64,000 nucleotides of DNA from Thermothelomyces thermophilus ATCC 42464 (GCF_000226095.1 NC_016476.1:2852001-2916000); one strand, 5' to 3'. Shown: positions 1 to 10,645, numbered from the stretch's first letter. Notes: generated from the letters alone by a model not told the origin. Numbers and translations are program-made.

Positions 1-252
1 CGACAAGTACCTGGAGCTAGCCTCTATGATTCTGGAGAGGAGGAACAGGTTGTTGTGGCTGGGTGTACGCATCGCGGCGCGCGAGGGAGGTGGCAAGTCG
101 TTGACTTTTTTGATCCCAAGACCAGGATGTTCGGCGTCAACCCGGCATATGAGGTTGAGCTCGATCTGCAGTTACCGGAAATGCCACCTATCCCGAGTCA
201 GAGCGTGGATATGGATATTGAGGATTTGCCTGATGCGGGGAGCGTGGCGTGA
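1..252 (+). CDS. 3' end of an unidentified gene (C-terminal 83 residues)
   Basis: An open frame enters from the left edge in frame 1 and ends at TGA 250-252. The visible tail contains a stretch reading WQVVDFFDPKTRMFGVNP and then an acidic end (MDIEDLPDAG). Its composition and third-position GC look like real coding sequence, unlike the overlapping frame-2 ORF, which is Arg/Trp-rich. I do not recognise the family. The start and most of the protein lie outside the window, and an intron just upstream cannot be excluded. Confidence 0.45.
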   Translation, partial: RQVPGASLYDSGEEEQVVVAGCTHRGARGRWQVVDFFDPKTRMFGVNPAYEVELDLQLPEMPPIPSQSVDMDIEDLPDAGSVA

Positions 253-1007
253 GTGGAGCAGAAATCTGGGGTGGCGGCCAGCCGCGACTCGGAGAATAGG
301 AAAAAATGACAAGCCAAGGAACACAAATGGTCCCTAACCGGCTTACGACCAGCATAGCAGCAGCAGCGTAATGACCTTGGCACAGGAAGATTTCTCGTAC
401 GAGGTTCTCCACCCGACCCTGCCGATCCCGACGACTTGCCGGCTTTGACCTGAGCCGAAAATGCAACCCATTCTCCGACCTAGGCTCGAAATCGTTGTGG
501 ACGAGTTTGATGTATTAGAAGATGTACCTTGTTTTCTTCTTTCCCTATATCCGTATGTCTCAAAATGGACCTTCGCTGTTTTGATGTTCATATTTCCTGC
601 CCCCTGAGAGATGCTTAGAGTGGTGATGGCATTCGATGGGTTGTCACTGTGTTGCGGGGTTAACCATCTTTGTGTACCATCTCCCTACCCCCTAAAAGAG
701 AGAGCTACGCCAAACAGCAATGATTCGGAAATCGCCCTCACATCCGTCGCCTTCCATACCACCCGGAAGACATCCACCAGCACGGTGAGAACGCGCAACG
801 TCCCGCGAGTTGCTCGGCTTTGGGAGCATCGTCCGATCGTGCTCCCCCGGCACTGGGTCCCCACTCCGTTCGGCCGGCCAGACGGACAGCAGCACGCGGA
901 TAAAATATGTTCCGGCCGTAGCACCAAAAATCTTTTTGCGAGTGGGATTTGGCATGCTGAATCGACCTGCCTCCACAACCAAGATTCACGTTTGGACCCG
1001 CTCCACC
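253..1007. other. intergenic stretch, no supported gene
   Basis: Short ORFs occur on both strands, but none has recognisable motifs or a consistent coding look. The last part (from about 810) is open in the same frame as the first exon of the kinase-like gene and may be its 5' UTR or an extended N-terminus, since in-frame ATGs exist at 810 and 954. Confidence 0.5.
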
Positions 1008-2102
1008 ATGCGCAGATCCACAAGGAAAATGTTCCCCTTCGAACACGGCCAGATACTGCAGGGCAGGATATCCTCTTATACAATTGCTGCTGCTCTTCGC
1101 AACCGTCAGGGAGGACCATGGCTTGCTACGGACGTAATTCTGCCAATTCTCTTATGAACCTCTTTCTAACGTGGAGCAGTGGTCCAAAGCAAGAGAGAGT
1201 CACGGTGAAGGCTGCACCAGCAAAGCGCCTAGAAAACGAAGCCCGGATGCTCCGACTATTCCAAGGGTGTGACTCGATCCGCCAGCTGGTCGATAAGGTC
1301 GAGGATCCACGATCCTTGGTGCTCGAATATATGGACGACACTGCATTTAACTTGCTAAAGGCGAAGCGTCTTCCTAAGGCTGAGGCCAAGCGTGCCCTCA
1401 AAGCCACGGTTCAGGCACTTGTTGTACTACATGAAAAGAACATTGTACACACAGGTACGTTCTAGATACGTAATGTTTGCTCTCTAGATATAGCAGAGTA
1501 ACGCTAATCGTCCTATAGATATCAAACCAGATAATATCCTTGTCAAATATAGCCCGGCTGGTACTCTATATAAACTTGGCGATCTAGGAGACTGTTCTAC
1601 GCCAGACGTACCCTCGAACGATGGAGGGCATTTAATCGGTGCCGAACTCTTCTGTGCTCCAGAGGTGCTGCTTGGAATCCCCTGGACAGTCAAGGCTGAC
1701 ATCTGGGGCCTTGGTGCCACAGTACGTGCTTTCTAATCATAGTAGCATCTAACTCTCTAATGCCAGCTACAGGGAATTACTCTTATAACCGGCCGATATA
1801 TATTCTTACCAAGAAATGCCCCCCCTCCGGGCGATCCGCGATTATCCTTAGCAGTCCTCCAAATCCAAAATGACTTCTATGGGCCTATTAGTAGGCAAGC
1901 GCTCCACGGCCTGGCGGATGACTCGATTCAGCCGTTGCTAGAACAGTTCGAAGTGAACTATCGGCCATTCCCTTTGTCATCCGCCTCTGATATGATCAAT
2001 CAAGAGGACCTCGATTTCTTTGGCCACATCATGAAGATCGACCCGAGACAGCGCCCAACTGCAAAAGAGATTTTGGGACACCCATGGTTCAATGGTGTCT
2101 AG
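1008..2102 (+). CDS. protein-kinase-like protein, four exons
   Basis: Proposed exons are 1008-1133, 1190-1454, 1519-1721 and 1767-2102 (TAG 2100-2102), giving about 309 aa. Kinase landmarks occur in order: a VTVKAAP motif with the VAIK-type lysine; ENEARMLRLF as the helix C region with its Glu; VLEYMDD as the hinge; IVHTDIKPDNIL as the catalytic loop (HTD in place of HRD); KLGDLGD as the DFG position (DLG); CAPEVLLG as the APE motif; KADIWGLGAT; and a C-lobe ending RQRPTAKEILGHPWF. No clear glycine-rich loop is visible. The introns are 1134-1189, 1455-1518 and 1722-1766; the first uses an AAG acceptor, because the nearer CAG at 1177-1179 would break the frame. Start 1008 (CACCATG) has good context, but 954 or 810 is possible. 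The K, catalytic-loop D and DLG Asp are retained, so activity is plausible. The substrate is unknown. It resembles lineage-expanded fungal kinases rather than a core kinase. Confidence 0.75.
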
Positions 2103-2377
2103 AGACCGAGAGCTTGCGTTAGGGTCTCGTATCGATCACGGACTGATATATATACTCATCGTCGAGTTCAGCTCTAGTTAGATCTACTGCAAGGCGTTTT
2201 CACTCCAATATAGCTCAATGGCTTTCCAGCCTCTTTGATGAACAAAGCTTGTTCTCCTTCGAACTTCATCAGCCAATCTGTCAAGGCGGGATGCGCTATA
2301 AACGAGCATTCTTTTGTCCTAACTATTATCCAGCTCTAGTCATGCGAAGCCCTCTACCTCGCGTATTGCTCCATAAC
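2103..2377. other. intergenic stretch between convergent genes
   Basis: This is the 3' flank shared by the kinase-like gene (+) and the relic gene (-). No gene or repeat is supported. Confidence 0.5.
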
Positions 2378-2990
2378 CTAGTAGTGCCGAGACTCAAGGT
2401 AATTACCCTCGGCATCGAGGAGGACGGCAGTATAGTGATTGTCATCTCCATGCTCAGACTCGCTTCCTTGAACATTAGCCAAAGCCTACAGGTTCGAGCT
2501 TGGTTCGCAATATCGCTGCTTACCGCATCACGATTTTCTCGGCTTCTGCAGGAAATGCCTTGGTATCCCTTTCCACGGCTGCTTTGAACCCTGATTTCAT
2601 GGTCTCGGTAATGACTGACTCGGGTCGGTTCCAAAAGGATGTCTGGGTCGCAACACCAAGGGTAAGGGACTTAGCACCCTTGATGACAGCGCCGGTCGTG
2701 ACAAATGCCTTGACCGCGTTGCCCGGCATGTTTGTAGCTGGGAATGGTATGGCGTGGATCTACGCTACTGGCGCAAATAGCAACTTGAAGTTCCTCTGTT
2801 GCCCTGGTCGTATAAGCCTTCATGACAGCTTTCTGGCTCTCGAGCAGAGCCTCTTGGCCTTTTTATGCTCATTTTCCCGGAAAGCAACAAAGTACGGAAG
2901 TATACGGATCCGTAGGCCGAGGGCTGGAACCAACATGCATTGTTGGGCGAATATAATGCCCAACTCTCCAGGCAGCATTCAGAGACGGCT
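2378..2990 (-). pseudogene. frameshifted relic of an unidentified fungal gene
   Basis: Protein-like sequence reads on the minus strand but switches frame several times. Around 2980-2860 the frame gives ...ALGLRIRILPYFVAFRENE. From about 2855 to 2775 a second frame gives ALLESQKAVMKAYTTRATEE. From about 2755 to 2523 a third gives IHAIPFPATN and TGAVIKGAKSLTLGVATQTS. A final block (about 2475-2378) gives GSESEHGDDNHYTAVLLDAE and stops at TAG 2378-2380. One switch (near 2858) looks like a single-base deletion in an AAG-GAG context. The last could be an intron (acceptor CTGTAG), but no canonical donor restores the frame cleanly. I do not recognise the family. A badly split multi-intron gene is the alternative. 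Confidence 0.45.
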
Positions 2991-4095
2991 AAGCAGTTCA
3001 ATGTTATTCGCTGCTACGCGATCTCGCTGCTGTGAAACAGTACAGCAATATCAGAGCGGATCACTTAGACTAGCACCAACGAATCCGAGATGTGCCCAGC
3101 CCAACGGGCCGCCAGGACTGAAAGTCGGCCAACTGCAGAAGCAGACATGCAGATTTTACATGCAGCCATATTTCCATTTGGCATTTGGTAACCTTCTTAA
3201 GACCCCAGGTGTGCATCATGTGGTGGGCCGTGTGCGGAGTAGCTGATTGGCGAGGCACAGATTATTATAGTACTCGACATTGCCGACTTCATCGGTTGAA
3301 CTCGTCGCTGCGACTACAACAATAATCATACAGTTGATCCCCCTCTTGCTGATGCCCAAGTGTGAGGTCATTGGATGTCTGATCAGGCACCTATAACCGT
3401 TACCAATCCAACACATCCATCTTGTTGACGAAAGATTCTCAAGCGCTGCAGATGCGACGTGTTGTCCTAACTGGGCGGCCTGCTGCTTGGGTGGAGGGCC
3501 GTCATTGGCGATCGTGTGCGTGCTTTCTGAGGCGCGCAAGGATGATTGGACACGCCGGCTCAAACGGATTTATGACTTTTGATGATGGCTGCCACTAATT
3601 TCTGGAGCGCTACAGACTCAGACGGGTGCGCTGCTTCTCTATTCGAGACTTGAGGGGTTTAGCGCCAAAAGAGTAACCACCTAGGCAGAGACTAATAAAG
3701 GGAGGACAAGCCGCTCATTCGACTTCTATTGTTTACTGCTAAATCATCAACATTCAGTTCAATCTTCCAGACGCTTCTCACAGGCTCTTCGAAATTGCAG
3801 ATCTTCCGTTAGGATTCTCGGTGTTGTGCCATACCTCCTAGTTCACTCTCCTCTTCGTCTTCGCAGCGAAGTAAAGTCCCTCCTCCTTAATCAGCGTTCC
3901 TGTGACTTGTCAGGCTTTCCACATCCCACACCCTTGAACTACCTTAGTTCCGGTACGTGTGCATCACCCTTATCGAACCAGATTCTCTCCCTATCCACCT
4001 CACGATTTGCTTCTCCACGTATTGCCCAAATCATTGAGTTGGGTGTTAACCCCAAAGGTCTCCCAAGTCATAGTCTCCCGCAAACCACTCGCAAT
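2991..4095. other. intergenic stretch, no supported gene; leader of the small Cys-rich gene at its right end
   Basis: The minus-strand frames at 3070-3560 look weakly coding in patches (for instance VTKCQMEIWLHVKSACLL) and may be more 5' debris of the relic gene at 2378-2990, but no model can be supported. From about 3700 the + strand becomes pyrimidine-rich (CTTCTC-type), as in fungal 5' leaders. Confidence 0.4.
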
Positions 4096-4287
4096 ATGCC
4101 GCCGCAACGGGATGTCTGCACACAGTATCAAATCCGGTATGCTTGTGGGCATTCTATCAACTCTGAATTCGTAAAATGCCACAAGCATGAAGACAAGGAG
4201 GAGGAACGTTGCCGTTATGGGGTGTGGGAATATAAAGAAGAAAAGACTTCTGGGCACAAGTGCAGAGAATGCCTAAAGAGTGCTTAA
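4096..4287 (+). CDS. 63-aa Cys/His-rich small protein
   Basis: The frame is open much further upstream (from 3826), but that part is Ser/Leu/Pro-rich and looks untranslated. Start ATG 4096 gives a compact 63-residue protein with the pattern C-x9-C-x-H (CTQYQIRYACGH), then CHKH, C and C-x2-C (KCRECLKSA). Six Cys and several His in 63 residues suggest a small zinc-binding or disulfide-bonded fold. There is no signal peptide, so a zinc-type intracellular protein is the better guess. Small proteins of this look are common, usually unnamed, in Sordariomycetes. No function is assigned. Confidence 0.55.
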   Translation: MPPQRDVCTQYQIRYACGHSINSEFVKCHKHEDKEEERCRYGVWEYKEEKTSGHKCRECLKSA

Positions 4288-4556
4288 ACAACAGTTTGCG
4301 TTCTGAGGACTGCTGAGCTTGCGCGGGATGGCAATTGGTGGATTAGTGTAGTTGTGACGGGCACCATAGTCAGGCCAGCTCGCACATACAAGATCGTTGT
4401 TGCTATAATGAGAGCAAGAACTAGATGACAGGTTAGGCATGCGACCAGAGCTTAGTACTAGAGCAGAGGCCTGTGACATATAACATGACTAGAGACATGA
4501 GCCTGTAAGAACAGGAGCGGGAATCCCGCGACAGTAGTCGAGTCAAAAATTTGACA
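4288..4556. other. intergenic stretch between convergent genes
   Basis: It lies between the small Cys-rich gene (+) and the broken kinase-like gene (-). Nothing further is recognised. Confidence 0.45.
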
Positions 4557-5880
4557 CTAATTCATGTCCCAAGGGCGTCCAGCTCCAGACTCGTCAACCA
4601 ATTTTTCTGCTAGACTCTGCTTTTCATCGTCTACCAAACCATTTTCGGCTTCCGTAATAGGGGTCGAGTGCTCGAAGTCGATAAACTTAGGCCCATTAGT
4701 AGTGATAATAATGTTATATCTGCAAAGATCGCCATGGACGACGAGGTTATGTAGCTTCTCAAGAGCTTTACTACACTCCTCAAAGTCTGCGACATTTGCA
4801 ACGCGACCTTCCACCGACTCGACTAGGAACCCAACGACGCGATCTGGACTCTCTTCGAAAACGTATCCGATAAGTTTTGGTGCCACGTCAGATTCTGCTA
4901 GGCGGTGGTAGGCTTCGACTTCTCGGATCAAGAGAGGCAGTTCGAATGGAAACCGGGCAATCTTGAGGAACGCAGTCCGTCCGCCATAGACCACCTCGGA
5001 AACTCGGTGGTTGACTGAGCGCCGAACGTCGAAGCTAAATATGTCGTACTTGGGGTATCTCTCGAGGACGTGTTCCTCTGGGAGGGCATGTGGTTGGAAT
5101 GCGTCAGTTTCGCACCGGATGCGGTCACCATCCATATAGACGCGTAGTGTTGTCCAGTCGCCACTCCATTCTGACAGTTTGCTGAGCTCTTTGATAACTG
5201 AGGGACCGTATGTGCGTTTCTCTTCAGGGATGATGTTTAGGTTCGTGATGGTGACGTATACGACCCGATTCACGCCACTTGAGATTCGTCGGACTCTGTA
5301 TAGACAGTCGTCACGGCCTGGATCAAGAGAGAGAAGAATGTCCTGCTTCAGCACTCTATCCACGTATCTGCGATGTTCGGATGAGTTAGCGAAGCTACTC
5401 GTGTTACGTAGCCATGGGGTTTGCTAGACGGAAGAGGCTACCGGTCGGGGAGGCGGGGTAGATTCGGTGACTGCATCGTAGACTCGGTCCCATATACACG
5501 AATCATCGGAATCGTCGGCGAGATCTACTTTTCGGAGGGGCTTGATACGGTCGAGGTCGAAGTCGTCAGAGCTCAAGTCGTAGAAGGTCGCTCCGTAGGG
5601 TGCCACGACCCGCCCTCGTAGGCAGCAGGCGGGCGGCAGCAAGGTTCTATATCCTGGATAGAAACGCAAGAACAAGCTTCCCGAGATCTATATAAAAGTT
5701 AGATGAGCATATGCAACGAATTCAGCGAGCCATACCTTCGTGGTCAAGCTGGTCAAACGCGTTAATCGAGAAGGCAATGCTCTTGCGATTGTAAATCGAC
5801 CGATACGAACCGCGAAAGGCGTTAAGGCTGTTCCTAATGGGGTGTTCCACAATGATCTTTGATCGTAGCTGGTCTGCTAT
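4557..5880 (-). pseudogene. APH/kinase-like gene interrupted by an in-frame TAG
   Basis: The minus-strand frame from about 5675 to stop 4557 is continuous except for a TAG at 5424-5426. The sequence on both sides of it reads as one protein: PPPRPVASSV before the stop and TPWLRNTSSFANSSEHRRYV after it. The C-terminal half is kinase/aminoglycoside-phosphotransferase-like: FLKIARFPFELPLLIREVEA (Lys and helix-C Glu positions), VHGDLCRYNIII (catalytic loop HGDxxxxN) and KFIDFEHS (metal-binding Asp). A likely 5' exon lies at about 5740-5880 (SIAFSINAFDQLDHE), followed by an intron with GTATGG and TATATAG borders, but the phase does not join cleanly. No 18-nt intron could remove the TAG, so a nonsense mutation is the simplest reading. 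CAG to TAG is a CpA-to-TpA change. Readthrough or an undetected splice is the alternative. Confidence 0.65.
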
Positions 5881-7349
5881 TGCTGCGTGGCATTCACGTC
5901 AATTGGAAGCAGAAGATGTTTCGTGACTGCTGCAGCAGTTCAGCCGAGCCACCCAGCCATTGCAAACATTAGTCAGCAAAATGATTGGCCAGGCACGTGG
6001 AGACGAGTACCCAACCATTCTCCAGCAGAAAAGTTGCCAAGCCGTGCAATCCCTAGAGGAGGCGGCCACAACCGCGTCGACACGAGCGATGCTGCGCAGA
6101 TGATTGCATCGAGAGGAACATGTATGCCAGGAGGTGGGAAGGGAACCAACAGCAGGTCAAGATTTGAAAGACAGGGCTCCAGAGAGCATCAAAGGCGAAA
6201 CGCATGAGGTGATCATGATTCGTGAACTGCGGGATGTGGGATTGACGGATCCAACACGAACAGGCTCGAAGAAGGGCCAGAAGAATGGACAAAGGCGGCG
6301 GCAGCACGTGGGTCGTCGCAGCCATGAGATGGGATGACATGGCGCCAGATTCTGGTGGGCTCACGAGTCGAATCCAGGCCACATGAAAGACGCGTCCGCA
6401 GACAACGTACTGCATTACTCCGCTAGGCCCTTTCAGAGGACTTGTCTGACTGGGTTTGTTACAACACCCGAGACCCTATCGACAGAACTTCCCCGTGTAG
6501 TTGAGTTCACGGTGGGAAGTGGTAAGTGATTGGCCTCCTCCGCGTATAGGAGAGGTCGAGACACACAATGACTCTGAAGTATACCTATGGTTAGATGTGG
6601 ACTCATCTTTGTAGGGCGCCCAACCGGCAGGCGAAGGCCGGGGCGCGTGCCCGCTGCCACTATAATTACTAGGAACAGCGTCTGCATTGTTTCCTGCTTC
6701 CAATTGTGTCAGCATTATGGTCCACTTATATTAGATGAGAAATCCAAGCCTATAACTATCCTAGCAACACTGCTAGATTCAAATGTTATATTAGACTAGG
6801 CGTCGTCAAGATTGTCGCTGTTAGACTTGTCATCGCTAAAGATCTCGATAGGGTCGTTCAACGGCGTTTTGGTACCACTAATTGATTAGACCGAGGATCG
6901 CCTGTATCCTCTGGCGCCGGCGGAGGTGGTAGGTATATAGGAATTGAAGAGACCGTTGAAGTAGGGGGAATCTAAGCTAGAATACCGCCGTTCGAGGAGT
7001 ATATGCAGATGGGCAAAATGAGTTTTAATTAGGGCCTATGCTGGGGGGAATGTTAACTAATCGGTGAGATTGAGAGGGAACGAGCGAAGGAAAGGGAGGA
7101 GAATGTCGAGAGCACAAAAGAGGGACGTCGGAGGCCAGCGACTCAATTCATGCTGCAGGTGCTACTGGGTTTCTGAGAGTATAATTACTGGTCGTACGCA
7201 ACGCTATGCCCGATCGGGAGGGGCGCCATTCCCAACGGGTGCGACAGCGAGTTCTCGATTAATTACTCCGTATTACGGGTTATAATAATTATGCGGCTTC
7301 CGACCCTCCCTAGTCCGAATTAACCTCCGCCGCATCGTTCCCAGAGCCA
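5881..7349. other. 1.5-kb stretch without a supported gene
   Basis: Several ORFs of 70-120 codons occur on both strands, but each is Arg/Ser/Pro-rich with no motif. A minus-strand frame near 6476-6715 (ending around GAPYKDESTS) is the least unlikely small ORF. From about 6780 to 7330 the base composition turns more AT-rich, with TTAATTA-type runs, and could be an old decayed repeat or promoter DNA. The last part is the upstream region of the gene at 7350. Confidence 0.4.
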
Positions 7350-8483
7350 ATGATGAATATTGACTCCGCAAACAACGACGACACCAACGCTCCTGAGAAG
7401 CCATATCAGGGCCGGTCCGGGCAGCCTCCTCCGTCTTCAACCCTAAATCTCTACCGGCGCCTCCCCTTCGGGCGCAAGCACTTCTTTGGGCACGAGAACC
7501 CTGACCGGGCCGCCGAGTTCTTTGTCGTCAACCCCGTACCACACAAACACCACAACTCATGGCGCCCCATCTTCTACCGCGGAGATAACCCCAAGTACTC
7601 GGGCCTCAGCACTCCCGTCGGCCGTGCCCTGCGCACCAAGATGTGGAACAGGTTTTACATCCAGATCGGCGACGGCGTGGCCGAGGTGCTCCAGAACAAG
7701 GAACGCGTCAAGAAGCGCAAAAAGTACGAGCGCAAGCAGAAACTGCGCAAGTTCTTCTGCCAGGGCGAGAAGCCGCCGCCGGAGCCCCTCGAGGACCCGC
7801 AGGAGGTCCGAGGGCTCGTCGCCGTCTTTGAGATGAAGCGGTGCGGCTTCCTCGGGCGCGCCCTCGAGTGGGAGCTCGGCGGGCAGCGATACCAGTGGAA
7901 GGGCACTCGGCGCTTCCAGACGGGGGCCTTTCGGGGGCTCAAGGGTGTGTCGCACGACTTTAAGGTGAAGCACTTCCCCCTGAACGAAAGAATTCCATCA
8001 AGTAATCATGGCAATAATTATTAGGTGAAGAGAAGAAGGAGCAAAAAAAGAAAAGAAAAACAAAACACCAAAGCCATGATAATTCCAAACTGACGTTCAT
8101 TGGGTCCCCAGCTAGTCGACGCAAACAACAACATCGTCGCCACCTTTGAGAAAGACCGGTGGGCATCCTGCAAACGGTCCGAGAAGCTCGGCCGCCCGCC
8201 CAACAAGAAGCGGCTGTTCCTCGGCACGCTGCAGCGCTATCCGGCCGCCGACGCGCCCCCGCCCGCCGCCGTCCTTGAGGCCGTCCGGTCGGCCGGCCCG
8301 GACGCCGCCTACGGGCTGCCCGAGAAGCTGACCAAGTACCTCAACCTGCAGGGATCGCACTCGGGCGACCTCACCGAAGAGGCCATCGCCTTCACCTGCT
8401 GGATCGCCGTCGAGGCCGAGCACAGGCTTCGCTACAAGATCTTCGACCTCATTGAGGAGGTCCTTGAAAACATAGGCTCATAA
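7350..8483 (+). CDS. conserved hypothetical protein, possible tubby/LURP1-like fold, two exons
   Basis: Exons are 7350-7964 and 8112-8483 (TAA), giving about 328 aa. The 147-bp intron starts GTGAAG, has CTGAC near its end and closes at CCCCAG; removing it joins GVSHDFK to LVDANNNIVATFEKDRW in frame. The protein has a Pro-rich N-terminus, a block FYIQIGDGVAEVLQ, a very basic segment KKRKKYERKQKLRKFF (about residues 120-137), then FEMKRCGFLGRALEWELGG..YQWKGTRRF and LVDANNNIVATFEKDRW. This repeated beta-strand style resembles tubby C-terminal/LURP1-like superfamily proteins, but that is a fold-level guess. The last 100 residues look helical (GDLTEEAIAFTCWIAVEAEH). No signal peptide or membrane segment is present. 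ATG 7350 is followed by a second Met; either could serve. Confidence 0.75.
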
Positions 8484-9066
8484 TTAGGCTTTTTCTTTCT
8501 TTCTTTCTTTCTTTCTTGTTAATTTTGACACGTTGGTCGGGAAGTGAATCTACTCTTGTCAGAAGCGCCCGAGCTTCTGGGACGCTAGCCACGAGCAATG
8601 CAAGCCACTTTGCAGGCTCGCCGACGCACGGATCATCTTTCCTTTGTCTAATTTATATCGCTCTTTCTCTCCTTTGTAGATAGTTCAACAAGGGCACTCT
8701 TTCTGTTCCTTCCTTGCCACTACTCTCAACGCCTCCCACACGCTTATTCGAGCTCGCAACTGCGTTCGGCAACTCTCGGTGGCTTTGCGCCATGGCCTGG
8801 TGCTTTTCTTTCCTTCCTTCCCTCGATAGACACCCTTACTCCTTCCTTCAACTCGACACACCACACTCCCTTCGTTAGAGGTTGATATAGATCATGTTCA
8901 GGGCAGGTCAGGTACCTGCTAGTAAATTAGATGCTGTTTTGATTTCTCGGTTAATTAGTAAGTGGCACCACCAGCACCACTTGTAATTAAGCATTTCGCA
9001 GCATCGATCGTCCGACCTCGATTCTTATGTCCCGGAGGGGCCGCGCTCCCCCACAACAAGGGCACC
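8484..9066. other. intergenic stretch between convergent genes, with a TTTC microsatellite
   Basis: Just after the stop codon a run of about six TTTC units lies at about 8492-8518. The remainder is pyrimidine-rich, without ORFs of interest, and holds the 3' ends of both flanking genes. Confidence 0.55.
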
Positions 9067-9824
9067 CTAGAGCAACAACAACCCAGCAACAACCCCCACG
9101 ATTCCCATAACCAACCCCTGACCGCCCGTCCCGCTTACAACTCTCCCGGCGGCATTGTCATCCGGGTTTGCTGTCGAAGTAGGGTCGGACGTGGAGGTGG
9201 CGGAGGTGGACGTCCTTGAAGCAGTGTGGGACGAAAAGGCGGTACTACTGGCGGTCCTAGTGGTAGACCCGGCACCATCCGAAGGGGAGCTCTCTTCCTC
9301 CTCCTCGCATTTAACAAAACCGTTGCGGTTGGGCGCACCCGTGTGGGTCATGGCGCCGGCGTAGACGCAGCTGCCCCGGTAGTTAGGGTTGATGACGACG
9401 CGGTCCGGGCCGGGGGCTCCTGCGACGAGGTTAGCCTCTACTTCGTCCTCGTGTTCTCCTTGCCGCCTCCGTTCATCTTTTCTCCACCCCTAATAGTTAA
9501 TCGTAACAAGGTAGACGCACCGCCCGAATAGACGGCTCCGCTAGCCAGGAGGGGAAACTCCTGGAAGGGTCCCGAGATGGAAAAGGTGAGGCCCTCGCGG
9601 TTGTTAAACCTGTGCGGGTAGTTGTTGGTTCCTAGTTGCTCGCCGGCGGCATAGAGACGGCAGCCCTCAGCCACGGCGTCGTCAATCTCCTGCTTGGTGT
9701 AGCTGGTGCTGCCGCACGTTACACTCGACAGCGAATCAGTGCCCTGCCGCGGCTCGAGCGACCCAGTGGCTGCCGTGGCCACGGCATAGATAGCCAGGGT
9801 CAGCGTCGGAATGGTGTTGCGCAT
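9067..9824 (-). CDS. secreted, GPI-anchored RNase T1-type (guanyl-specific) ribonuclease
   Basis: Exons on the minus strand are 9824-9521 and 9419-9067, with intron 9520-9420 (GTGCGT...GCAG), giving 218 aa. Residues 1-20 form a signal peptide (IPTLTLAIYAVATAATG). The catalytic domain spans about 35-133. Compared with RNase T1, the active-site set is complete: Tyr69 and His71 in NNYPHRFNN, Glu89 in FQEFPLL, Arg108 in PDRVV and His127 in MTHTG. RNase T1 cleaves single-stranded RNA 3' of guanosine. A Ser/Thr-rich stalk (about 140-185) and a hydrophobic end (GLVMGIVGVVAGLLLL) follow, the layout of a GPI-anchored cell-wall protein. The classical enzyme lacks this tail and is about 104 aa when mature. 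Possible roles are nutrient scavenging or antagonism at the cell surface; neither is shown by the sequence. Confidence 0.9.
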
Positions 9825-10645
9825 GGTTGCGGCCGGGTACGAGGGTTGGAGACCGTGGCTGTAATGTTACCGTGCCGGGGTGCCACGGCGTCGGGGGGTG
9901 GTGTCGTGGTGAGTAGTTGCGTTTGTGCGCAGGTCGGGTGATGGCATGACCGGAATTAAAACTCGGGAATCGACAATTAAAATTGATGGAGCCGAATGGG
10001 AAAAGCGCGCCACAATCTAAGTCAGGGGTCGGTTGCCTGCCAAGTCTCTGGGATCCACCAAGATCGACAGGCTCCACGATTCGATTCATGCCTCTTCCAG
10101 CTGTTCCCTTACTTGTCGTGTAGTGTTGTGTAAGCTCTACAGTAAACTTTGCTGTTTACCTTCTGTCTGTTAGCATGCGTTAGGCAAAGGGATGATGGAT
10201 CGCATGCTTCGCGGCTCCCCGAGTTTTCAAGTCATTTTGGAGCAGTGGAATGTAATTCTGGACTTCGGAGAGATGCACAGTCCCGAGTGGTTTGCGGATA
10301 TCGGGGAGCTACACTAGTGTACGAACCCCCTGCCGGATTTGGTTTCAATCAAGACGGAAGGTGACAGCTACTTGGGTAGCAACCCCACTGACGTCAACTG
10401 TCACCGAGACTGGCCGAGATCGAATGCGACCTACCCCATAGGTCAGCCCCTGCTGCCTAGCACGAATGGAAGCCCACTGAACACATTACCACATGATTGC
10501 CTCGAAACGGTTCTCCAGCGCAACACAACTCAAATTACGCTCGCCGCTAGCCCCGTTTACACTACCATCCAGACTCATCCTCCGCGGCTCCGTGAATCGG
10601 CCCGCGAACGACGTTCAATTTCTCAAATCACTCGGCTCCAAGAAG
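9825..10645. other. divergent promoter region between the RNase and DUF3632-type genes
   Basis: This 0.8-kb intergenic region serves two divergent genes. It contains no supported ORF. An in-frame ATG at 10493 would extend the right-hand gene by 51 residues that are Ser/Arg/Leu-rich with few acids, so a mitochondrial-type leader is conceivable. GTGACGTCAAC near 10390 (TGACGTCA, a CRE/ATF-like palindrome) lies at 10389-10396. Confidence 0.4.
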
